From Chalara sp. BL73 (lineage: Eukaryota > Ascomycota > Leotiomycetes > Helotiales): a stretch of DNA of 64,000 nucleotides. The notes beneath the pieces are model-generated. The model had not been told where the DNA came from, did not search any database, and saw only the letters and a list, made by a program, of their open reading frames with translations. Below are positions 13,000 to 22,500 of the stretch, in pieces (within the stretch, counting starts at the first letter, position 1; every line of letters starts with the position of its first letter). Position numbers and translations under genes: made by a program. The DNA lies in assembly GCA_918026815.1 (NCBI GenBank), contig CAKJVC010000017.1, positions 372,001 through 436,000 on the forward strand. Reading direction: 5' to 3'.

Positions 13000-13049
13000 A
13001 TCAAAGACGTTTTAGAGGGTTACAGATCTTGATAATATGAGCATTAGTT

Positions 13050-14130
13050 GAAGAGTCCGTGGCCGACTGACGGCGAGGAGTTGAAGTATGGTATATGCAA
13101 GATACTAGACGCATAGACGATGGGATTATCAGACGAGTGAATGATGTGATGAAGGAAGTCAAGGGCAGATCTGTAGGGGAGAAGCTAATCCTTCCCCAGG
13201 TCTGCATGTAGCTCGTCATCGCCGTCTTCCCAATTTCCGATCCATCCTTATTAGAGACTTCATCCTTCCCAATTCTCACTACAAAGGATAGGAAGTCCGG
13301 CTTTTCACGCGCCAGACCGCGGTGCACAAGTGCCAAAATTTAGTTGTGCAGCCCCTTGCCGTAATTGATATAGTCCCCCATTTGCGACTCGTCGAGAAAG
13401 TAGTCGGCGAGCCGTAGGATAGCGCCAGAGCACGTAACAGAAGCGGAAAGCCTATAGTCCCCGCTGCGCTATTGCGGCGTGTTTGTGTGTTGATCTGTCG
13501 GGGAGGCAACCGAGTGGTTCGCCGTAGATGAGGGAGGAAGCGATGTCGAACCTCTCTAACATTAAACTAGTTAGTAGTTTATGATTCAGAGTTAGAGTTT
13601 TAATAAGAGGCCAAGGCTCACGGTATTCAGAAACTTACATTAAAGTTACGCGGGAGGTCTACCACACATTTCGAATTCTTGTGTCGCTCAACCAGTAGTT
13701 CAACAGTGTCTGCACAGTCCCAAACTGCTGCGCAAGCGCCTTGTCGCCGAAAGAATGCGCCTACGCCCTTCGTCTCCTATGATGCACCTCATAATGCTCG
13801 AACAGCATACTCTGTACGCCCTCAATCGGTGGCTGCATACCAAGCCGGAACCTTCTCAAACTTCCCGTCCAATGGCCCTAGATATCCGTCCAAGCCGTCT
13901 CGCCGGAGATGAGAGACACTTCAGATCCTAAGAAGCGGACAGCATCACCGTACTTTTCGTGGAGTCCGCGGAGATAGAACGATGCTGTTTCGTCTATATG
14001 GCGGAGGATGTAGGGGGTGCAAGAGATAGCATTTAGTTTTGGGCCAGGGATGTGGTTGAGGGGATAGAAGAAGGAGTTGTAGATTGCTTCAGCGACAAGG
14101 GTAGAGAATGCCTTGTGTAGGCTCTTAGTC
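13050..14130 (-). pseudogene. Decayed cytochrome P450 monooxygenase (N-terminal half)
   Basis: Reading the minus strand from about 14,100, one frame gives AIYNSFFYPLNHIPGPKL, LHEKYGDAVRFLGSEVSLIS, then GETAWTDI-stop-GHWTGSL, and MLFEHYEVHHRRRRA-stop-AHSFGDKALAQQFG. These are the proline-rich hinge, the LHEKYG..VR block, the W..IyGHR block and the HRR(Q/R)RRALaHaFs..aL block of fungal P450s such as the CYP65-like group. After a probable intron (donor GTAAGT near 13,639) the frame continues RFDIASSLIYGEPLGCLPD and, after more damage, EKPDFLSFVVRIGKDE. The frame is broken by several stops and shifts. I see no ExxR or heme Cys motif, so the C-terminal half is missing or unrecognisable. The gene is inactive; the family-level call is firm, the subfamily is not. 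Confidence 0.72.
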
Positions 14131-15550
14131 AGTACTTCTTAAATTTGTCTCGGTGTCTATAACTCATTATAGTGCAGAGTAATAGGATTGTTTCGGTTAG
14201 TTGAGGCAACATCTGAAGGGATGTAATGTTCATAGTGCACTGCGGTAGTCCCTGTCTGGAGGTGAGATCAGTAAGGGGAGGTTTCTTAAATGAGATAAGT
14301 AGAACACGGAGTCTCATCAGTTTCCAAAGGCGAACAGAGGACCATGCAGGGAACAAAACAAGCTCGGAAACATGACCTAGAGCTATAGAGAGCGCTTCTC
14401 AAGCAGCCTTCCTGCTTAGATAGCGGTGAATCCTGAATTTCGCAATAATGGCCTAGTGCTGTACACATTATACCCTATCTCTAGACAGCCTTGACGCAGC
14501 GCATGGCAATCTGCGTTGGTGCCTATACAGTGCCACACTAATTCAGACCCTCGTGATGTACCCATCCAGCTTTTATAAACTATAGCAACTATCACATATC
14601 TTGATGTATGTAGATAGCAATCTGTGTTAGTGCTTATATAGTACCGCATCAATGTTGATAACTAAGAACAGCGCCTTCAACGACAACTGATTCACAATGG
14701 CGTTGACCCTAGGGGAAAGAATACCTTCCAAGATTCCTCACCACAGCCCAACCTCCAAGGTGTGAATCAGTGAGGCTGGTTGACGGTATATAGGATGCCA
14801 ACACGTTTGTGACATGGAAGTCGGTTCGCTCTTGCGGTCTTTCCTCCAAAACGACCGTTGACACAAGCTACACACAGCATTGGGCCAGCCACGCCTTATT
14901 GGTGAAATCTAGGATGAAGTCAAGTGGTTCTGCGATGAGCACTGGAAGGCTGTTCTTGGTGGATGGATGGAGATCAATATTTAACACTAGCCTTTCGAAA
15001 TGCTTGTGTCTAATGGCGAGTCGGACACTCCTTCGGCGCTCCGCTTTGCAGGAACGAGAACTTCCTGTCCTACGTCAAGGTTCTCACTCGATGCCCTTCG
15101 CTGCATGGTCATGGATGGTTTGTTGTCTCGCGCATTAACTGGTGCCCTGGGGCCCTTCCTGGAGTCGTTGCCAAACAGGTGGCACGTTGGTGGGATCCAC
15201 AAGCATACCATACCTGTTCAAGAAGCACCAGGAGGACCTGGCATACAACGATTCCAAACTAGGCAAGCCACTTGACGGCCCGGGCGACTATATTTCGTAT
15301 CACTTCTGATTTTGGCAGGTGGAATTGAACCACTATATACGCCTCTTCCATGTTTGCTGATGCAGCTCGCCATGGCATCTAACACACGCCACGCTCTAAC
15401 TAGCCTCCTGCTCGACATCTTTCCACCGATCGTGCGGATGGTTTTGTCGAGGGTCTCCGTGAGGAAAGTGAGCGTATCTATGCTGTACACGGCCATCACT
15501 AGACGAAGAAAGCTTTGAAAAGTTCTACCAAACGGAGTTCGCCACCAAGG
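14131..15550. other. Unassigned, probably decayed coding DNA
   Basis: Both strands carry short frames with protein-like composition, for example minus-strand pieces around 14,760-15,000 and 15,218-15,499, but they are interrupted by stops and I do not recognise a family. Proximity to the P450 relic suggests remnants of neighbouring accessory genes; this is inference. Confidence 0.3.
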
Positions 15551-15687
15551 ATAAACTAGCTAAACTAGCGAGCTTAAATGCAATTCAATTTGATTTGGCC
15601 AAAATCGAACTAATTCATTTTACGACAGCTAAACTAGCTAATTCAATTAGCTTGCGATTACCTGGCCACAAGGTCGTACAGCCAAAA
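15551..15687 (+). mobile_element. LINE ORF2 reverse transcriptase fragment
   Basis: The plus strand encodes LAKLASLNAIQFDLAKIELI and HFTTAKLANSISLRLPG, closely matching the region just after the YMDD box of the LINE at 54.6 kb. It stops abruptly at the (TTA)n tail of the next, oppositely oriented LINE copy. It is therefore an older LINE scrap into which, or beside which, copy A inserted. Confidence 0.85.
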
Positions 15688-16421
15688 TTATTATTATTAT
15701 TATTCCTTTTAACGTGCTGTATCAGTCGAGGACTATGTAGCACGGCTAGTGCCTAGGCGCTAGCGTTTCTGTCTAGTTTATTTACAAGCAGTGGTGGTAG
15801 TCGATTTATTCCAGTGAATGTTGAAAGTCTAGCCCTGATTGTAGCAAATAGCAAAACAAATGAAATCGTAACGAACGTCTATTTCTCTTCCTCTAGCTCC
15901 CCTAGCGCCTCTAGCTCATGTTCCCGCTTTAGCCTATTCAGGTGATTTTGTCTAGTACAGACGCTAGTCTCTTTGAGGAACGCTAGCGTCTTTTCAATGC
16001 CGATAGTTGTGTGCAGTAGTAAGGCCATTGTAAGCCTGTTTCCTCCAAGGTCGTTTTTGAGCTTTGATCTAGCTAAAACTAGCTTAGGATCATTACAGCT
16101 AAGTAGCAAATGCTGAGCTGTTTCCTTTGTTCCGCACACGCACTTGTCAGAAGTCACATGACCTAGCTTGTGCAAATATGATCGAATATAGCCATGGCCT
16201 AGCTTTAGCTGAAATAGCGAACTAGCTAGTTTTCTAGTTGTTTCGCGCCGTAGTTGTATTTTTGACTTGATTTTCCACGGAAATGGCTTTTTGTACGTAG
16301 ATAGATTTGTGCTAAGCTTGCTGCCGTACTTTGCTAGCACGTTTTTCCATTCCGCAATATTAGCTTTTTTTAGCTTCGCAGCTTAGTATTGTAAAACTAG
16401 TCGCTGTAGTGCTAAGTTCGA
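15688..16421 (-). mobile_element. LINE copy A, 3' end (RNase H end and zinc-finger tail of ORF2)
   Basis: On the minus strand this runs from within the RNase H region through the ORF2 C-terminus and 3' UTR to a (TAA)n tail, seen on the plus strand as (TTA)n at 15688-15704. The remaining open frame, 16340-15879, has the C-terminal CVCGTKETAQHLLLSC cysteine-histidine motif typical of this LINE group and ends in ELEEEK. The 3' UTR, with GTGCTACATAGTCCTCGACT on the minus strand, matches the ends of copies C and D. It is 5' truncated at about 16,421, where sequence in the opposite orientation begins. Confidence 0.88.
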
Positions 16422-16690
16422 TACACACAATAACAAAAATTTGACCCCCCTCTTTTGTTCAAACAACACTTGCAATACTTGAAGAACTAGCTCACTAGCC
16501 TATTCCTCCCAGCAGTAGCCAGCTCGACGCGTGGTGCGCGTAGAAAACGCTTTGTTGTGGTCGATATGTCGAGCGCGTCTGACCCCTTTTCCGAGGCGCC
16601 CGCCTCTAGCCCACCCCAAGTGATGCTGTCGACATGATCGATGTGTCTATCGAATCAGCTAGCCTAGAGTACGTACCGAAATCCCAACCA
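16422..16690 (+). mobile_element. LINE 5' end fragment (5' UTR and start of ORF1)
   Basis: From the TTTGACCCCCCTCTTTTG leader through the ATG and MSSASDPFSEAPASSPP this matches the 5' end of LINE copy D at about 50,612-50,870. A small indel shifts the frame after SSPP. Homology ends near 16,690 and is followed by non-LINE sequence. It abuts copy A head to head, giving the pattern of a 5'-inverted LINE insertion. Confidence 0.85.
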
Positions 16691-16759
16691 CCATCACAAT
16701 TCTCAGTGTTTGTTTTACCACTTCCACAGTTAATACATAAATTCTACGCAAACTACACT

Positions 16760-17338
16760 ATGGCTTCTCACAGCAACGCGCAACAAGAGGAGCCTACGAC
16801 GGTGCCTCCAACGTCGGACAGCGAAGTAGAGTGGGAATCTGATGTGGAAAGCTATTCGGGCGAGGAGATGACCGAGGAGGAGATCGAAAAGTGGCAGTCG
16901 ACCAAGTACGAGCGGGGTTTGTATACTCCCATGAAGAAGCCTTTCTCCGAACCCTGGGGTCTGGCCATCAGCGACGCCGACGTGGAAAAGATGAAAGTCA
17001 GCTTCAAGACCCCAAGCATGGACATCAAATTTGACCTGCTGATGGAGGATCCGGATGAAAATGGCGGTCATTCTCTCCACATTATCCGAAGCTTTGGTTC
17101 AAGCCACCAGGAGTGTTTCGTACTTCACATTGTTCAGAAAGAGGGCGGAAGTTCGGAGATCAAAAGTATCACGTGGGAAAGGAATAAGGGGGGTTTGCAA
17201 TGCGATGCTGAGCATGCCAAGAAGGAAGCGGTGATTCTTTCTAGATGTTACCTCCACTGCGAATTCGAGACGCTCCCGCACTACCCATCGTCGATGCTTT
17301 ACCAAGCCAGTAGTTACAAGAAGGTGGATGCGGAATAA
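16760..17338 (+). CDS. Hypothetical protein; open frame continuous with upstream LINE ORF1 fragment
   Basis: From ATG 16760 the frame gives 192 aa beginning MASHSNAQQEEPTTVPPTSD, with an acidic N-terminus, a region MKKPFSEPWGLAISDADVEK, and LYQASSYKKVDAE at the end. No domain is recognised. The same open frame extends upstream to an ATG at 16634 inside the LINE fragment, so a 234-aa fusion is possible; I prefer 16760 because the upstream part is LINE-derived. After the TAA at 17336-17338 another frame continues with coding-like sequence, YRAPYKAIQQAWKEMFDTYV, to about 17,440. The original gene was probably longer and has suffered a frameshift near 17,335, so it may be a pseudogene. Confidence 0.5.
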   Translation: MASHSNAQQEEPTTVPPTSDSEVEWESDVESYSGEEMTEEEIEKWQSTKYERGLYTPMKKPFSEPWGLAISDADVEKMKVSFKTPSMDIKFDLLMEDPDENGGHSLHIIRSFGSSHQECFVLHIVQKEGGSSEIKSITWERNKGGLQCDAEHAKKEAVILSRCYLHCEFETLPHYPSSMLYQASSYKKVDAE

Positions 17339-17805
17339 GTTACCGGGCTCCTTACAAGGCCATCCAGCAAGCATGGAAGGAGATGTTTGATACTTATGTT
17401 GTTTCCAAGAGTTTAACTCGCGATCTGTTAGTAGGTTTTCGGAGGCGGCGTCTGAATTGCTTTAGTAGCTGGCTTTGGCAGCGGGTGGGTGGTGGTGCGA
17501 GGACGGAGAGGAAGACTGCAGCAAGGCGTTTTGATAAGTCACAGGGCAAGGCAGGGCTGGAGTTGGATTTCGTGGGGCTTGTGAAATATGCGCAGACGTT
17601 CAATGAGTTATCAGGTTCTCGAGCAAGTTGGCATAACGGCATCGTATTCTCCCAACTTGAATTACTACAATTGTCAAATCTGGTTACCTCTATATATTCC
17701 AAGAGCATATTCTCTGACACAGTAATCCAATTAAGAGATCTTCTACTGCGGAACAATTTTTTTTGTTAAGCGAGCTACACAAATAAACCAAAAAAAGGAG
17801 GAAGC
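17339..17805. other. Remnant 3' portion of the hypothetical gene and flank to the AT-rich block
   Basis: The first about 100 bases can be read in a shifted frame as the likely original C-terminus of the preceding protein. A frame to 17,769 stays open but loses recognisable character. The sequence ends in GAAGC (17801-17805), the presumed left target-site copy for the gypsy LTR that begins at 17,806. Confidence 0.45.
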
Positions 17806-18010
17806 TATCAGGCGCCAGGATGTCACGTGCTAAGGGGCACTGAGGGGGGGGCTCGGTAAAGGCACTGAGGCTTGGTATGTATAGGCACGTAAGGAGTCGC
17901 CAGGAGTTCGGAGGGTATAAGTAGGAGACTCGGGACGTAGTAAAAAAAGTAAAGATTGGTTTTTGTATTAATTGCAGTTGACTTGTGCTACTTTACTTTA
18001 GCATTTTACA
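17806..18010 (+). repeat. 5' LTR of X1 (205 bp)
   Basis: It starts TATCAGGCGCCAGGATG (the X2 copy reads TGTCAGGCGCC) and ends GCATTTTACA. It includes a GGGTATAAGTAGG TATA-like box about 100 bp before the end. It marks a sharp transition from balanced to AT-rich composition. Confidence 0.85.
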
Positions 18011-18192
18011 TTTTAATCTTTTTCACGAAATGTAATTCGGCACGAGTCAGAAAAGTATCGCACTTAAAACGCTATAGTGTCGAAAAAAAAAAGCAACTAA
18101 ATTTGTTTTTACAGCTTGTCGATTTATTACTCGATTTTTTATAAAAAACTTAAGCTTTAATTTACTCGCAATTACTAGTACAGCTCGTATAC

Positions 18193-18311
18193 TGTCAGGT
18201 TCCAGACTGGTATATGTAGTAGGATAAGCATTCTGGCAGGCGACGTCGGATATTGTACCTTTTTGGCCCGCTTAGTGCTATGGTAAAGCTTATCAACCTT
18301 AGCGTCTGACA
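18193..18311. repeat. 119-bp solo LTR or short terminal-repeat element
   Basis: TGTCAGGTTCC...GCGTCTGACA is bounded by TATAC on both sides (18188-18192 and 18312-18316). The X2 leader reads straight across this position without it, confirming an insertion. Too short to encode anything; a solo LTR is most likely. Confidence 0.75.
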
Positions 18312-18316
18312 TATAC

Positions 18317-18950
18317 GCAAAAAATCAGAAAAAAGTTAATATTCGGAATGTAACGACGCTAGAACACCACAGGCTGAGTAGAGGTATATGGGAGTACGTA
18401 TCTTAGGCTAATAGTAGCATTTTAAGAGGTCTACTACGAAAAATATAAAAAACATAAAGAAAAAAATAATCTTGTAGACATAAAAAGCGCTTTTTATATT
18501 TTTCTTTATATTTTTCCGGAGTTCGTGTCGTATTTAAGTCCGTAAAAAATATAAGTGCTATATCCGAAAAAAGTCTGTATAAGCTTTTTTTTATTTTAAG
18601 TCCGTATTTTGCCACGTAATTAAAAGTTTATATACTTTCGATTGTTACATTACTTTTTTTTTAAAAAAAAAGTTTGTTTTTAAGCTTTTGTTAAAATTAA
18701 TGTTTTAAAAAAGTTCGTATAAGTATCGTAAAGTATAATTAGTTCGGTTACGCGTAAGTTTTTTTGATTTTTTTTATTCTAGTTAATAACAACGTGTTTC
18801 GAAACTGTTTTATTTACTGTTTACTTTTTTTAATTTCGCTACAACAACGCGTTTAAGTATGTTTCAGTCGTGCTTTTTTTTTTATTGTCGCTTAGTTGCA
18901 AATTAGTATTTTTGAATTATCGCCGTCGAAACTTTAAGTATAAAATAACT

Positions 18951-18987
<37 letters not shown>

Positions 18988-19343
18988 TTTTTATTAAATT
19001 TTTTTTTTTTTTTTTTTTTTTTTTGTTTTCAGTATATTTGATTTTTATTTATTATGTTTTCAGCTTAATATTTACATTGTAAGTTTTTACAGTTTTCTAC
19101 GTTTTGCGTTTTACTTTTTTGTTAATACGCGTTTGCAAATTAACAATACTACTTTTTATTTTTTTCGATGCTTTTTTAAAAACGTATCGCGTTTAGTATT
19201 TGTGTTGCTTTTGCGTTACGAAACGTAAAAATAACAACGTATATAATAAAAATAAAAATTCGATTAAAAAAAACGATTTTTACGAATACTACTTCGCAAA
19301 AGCGAATTCGAAAAAGTGTAACTATTGTATTGTACAAAATGCT
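18317..19343. other. AT-rich X1 interior with long homopolymer tracts
   Basis: No gene. It contains two poly-T runs (about 18,951-18,982 and 18,999-19,023) and very AT-rich sequence. A possible LTR-like unit, TGTAACGACGC...TTGTTACA at 18,349-18,649, lacks a target-site duplication and a second copy. Confidence 0.5.
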
Positions 19344-19348
19344 AAATG

Positions 19349-19522
19349 TGTCACGGCACGAGCTGTGGATCTACAGATACAGAGGGCAGCTGTGGTACTA
19401 TACGAGAATCTATAGCTAAAGAAGGAAAAAGGGGCTCGGGGAAAGCAGGCTATATATACACGAAAAGCTCGAAAAGCTCGCTTAATATAGATCACGTATG
19501 CTTAAAAACACGCGACGTAACA
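19349..19522 (-). repeat. 3' LTR of element Y (174 bp)
   Basis: On the plus strand it runs TGTCACGGCACGAGCTG...CGCGACGTAACA. It aligns end to end with 25740-25913, differing mainly by transitions. AAATG precedes it. Confidence 0.88.
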
Positions 19523-22500
19523 TTACTTTTTTCTCCGGAAAAAGCTCGCTTTCGAGCTTTAAAAGCACAGCAAGTTGCTATTTAAATAGTCGTAATTGTT
19601 AATATTTTTTTTTTATGCTTTAATTCAATTTTTTAGCTTTAAAAGCGGCTTTTCTGCGTTTAAGTTTTGTAAATAAAACGCTTTTAGCAAATAAAAAGCG
19701 TATTTCAAGTCAGAAACTAAATACTACTCGAAGTTTTTTTTTTAGTTTATTCAGCGAACTTTGTACTTAAGCTTTTTATGCTTTAGCTTGCAAGCTAGCA
19801 CTTTTTCCAGTTTTTATTTTAGCTTGTTTTAAACTATAATTAATTCAGCTTTTTTTGCAACTTGTTTTAGCAAAAAAGCATTTTTTGCTTTACGCAAGCG
19901 ATTAACTAAAAACACGAAGTGTATTTTTATAAAACTCAAAAGCTTTAATCGGAAAAAATAGCTTTTTTAAGCAATAATAAGTTAAAGACTTTTTATTTAA
20001 AAATCGAGCTTAGCACTAAACTGTTTTTTACGCTAGTTTTTTGTTAATACGTAAACATAATTATTTACGCCGAAATTTACTGATCGACAGCGTTTATTAG
20101 CGTTTTTAGCATGTATTTCTTGTATTCGTTGTAAGCATTTTTTAGCTTTTTTTTATGCTTTGTACATTTTTTGTACGTATATTTAAGCTTTTTTTTAGTT
20201 AAGCTTTTTTCGCGCGTTTTTAAGTGCTTTTTTTGCGAGTTTTTAGTTTTAAAACGTATTTAGTTTATAGCTGTATTAAATTTCGAATAAAAACATTATT
20301 TTTAAGTTTTTGTGCAATAACGTAAACTACGCGTAGTTTATTATAAAAATCAGTTTCGGCTAATTGTTTTAATAGTAATTAATAAAAAGCTTAAACTGTA
20401 AATTAATATACTAATTAACAATTTTTGTTTAACTGTTTGTTTAAAAATAATATACTGTAAAAAACTTTATTTTTATTTTTAAAATACGCGTAAACTCGTT
20501 TTAAAACAACGAAATAAATTAAAAGCTTTTATTTAATACTATTGTTTAAAAAGTTTTGTAACAGCAATAAATACGCTCGATATATATACAAGCTATATTT
20601 CGAGCATTTGTTAACTTTAAACAAAAAATCGATATTGTTTATTTACAAAATTTATCGATTATTACAAAAAAATTGTTATGCTCGTTTTTTGCTGCAAAAA
20701 ACGACTTATAATTTATAAACACGTATTACTATAACTAGTCGAAAATCGAAAACGAGTATAAATAGCTAAACGTACAATTACGTAGTATTGTTGCTTTTCG
20801 GTATACTTTACAAAAATAAACGTAATTAAACACGTTGCTTAAAAAACTTTTTTACTAATAGTTCCGAACAACAAAAAGCTTAGTTTTAAAGATTTTTAAA
20901 TACGCTGTCGATATTTAAGTGTAAACTTTATTTAAAAATTGTGCGCGAAACGTTTTTTTATTAGTACTACAAGCTTTTTTTGTTACAAAAACAGTTTGTT
21001 TTTTAGTTTTCAGTTTTAAACTTTAGTACAAGCTTAAGCACGTATAAGTTTTAGTTCGATGCTTTTTTTATTTGTTTCGAACAGTTAATTTACTAAATTA
21101 AAGTTTTCGGAAATAAAACGGGTTTTTTTCGAACGTTCGACTTAATTTTTAAGTACGACAATAAATAATTAAGCTAAAATGCAAACATTTACTTAGTCGA
21201 AATTTAACAGAATTTAGTTACAAGTTTTTTTTTTTAAAACGTTTTAAAAAGCTACGTTTTGCTTTTTTTTTGTTAAAACATTCGTTTTTTCGTTAGCTTT
21301 TTTTAAACGGTATATAATATTGAAATAAAACTTAAAAAGCATTTCTGCTTAACGAGTTTAACAAGCATTTAGCGCTTTGCTTGTTATAAAATATTTAAAT
21401 GCTTTGTAATTAATAAATATTTAAATAAAAAAAGTAATACTCGCTAAGTTTACTTGCTACTGTATTAGCAAGCGTACAATAGCTAGCATTTTTTTGTTGT
21501 ACATTTAGTAATTAAGTTTTGCAAATATTATAATTTTTAAAAAGTACTTTATAAAAAGTTATAAATTTTTAGAATTTTTGCGTTGTAAAAGCACTTTTGC
21601 TATAACTTTGTTGCTCGCGTTTATTTTTACTAAGTTTTTAAGTTCGTAATTGTAATATTGCAATACAAAAACGACTGTTAAAAACTTTTTAAGCAACGCA
21701 AATGTTTTTTAGCAGTTTTTGTTAAACTTGAAAAAAAAAATTTTTTTTGTAAGCTGTATTAAAAAAAATACTAAGCGCTTGTAATTTTTAATAAAACGCC
21801 GGTAAAAATTGCAAAATTTTAAAAATAACTGTACACTGTGTATATTAGTTAATTAAGCTCAGAAAGTAATAGCTAAAAATTTTTTAAAGTTTATTTCGAT
21901 GTTTTTTGTTGTAACTATAAAGTTTAAATATTTAGTACAAGTTATGTAAAATTTTGTTTTTTGAATATTTATTTACAAGCCGGCAGTTTGTAACCGGTCG
22001 AAAACTTTGCAAATATGTTTTACGTACTCGCGTTTGCTGTTTAAAAAAATTAAAATATTATTTAAGTAAACTGTGCAAAAATTATTCAAATAGTCGAAAA
22101 ACACGCTGTTTATATATTTTTAATACGTGGCCGAACTGTTCGTTAAACTAAAAAAAAGCATTTTACACTTGTAAAAGCTGTAACGCGTATAAAATATTGT
22201 AAATTTTTTTAAGTTAAAATTTATACGTATACAGTAAAACGTTTAACGAATATTAAGTTTAGTATAAATTTTAGCTTTTGCTAAACGTATTAACGTTTTG
22301 TCGATTAAAAAAAGCAAGTATTAATTTTTTCGAGTAATCGAATTGAATTTGCAATAATTAATATAAAAGCGAAAGCTTTTATTTTTTTTTTTAACAAAAA
22401 GAATTAAAAACGCAAAAAAAGCTTAATTTTCGACAATAAAGCTTTTATTTAAATTTTCGAACAAGTACTTTTTAACAGCGAAAAGCTTTTTTATAATTAT

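Noticed and set aside
12400..14130. Secondary-metabolite gene cluster
   Set aside because: Only one clear P450 relic and a doubtful scrap; no backbone enzyme, transporter or regulator recognised nearby.
18349..18649. LTR-like unit TGTAACGACGC...TTGTTACA
   Set aside because: Flanks (CGGAA and TTACT) do not match and no second copy was seen.
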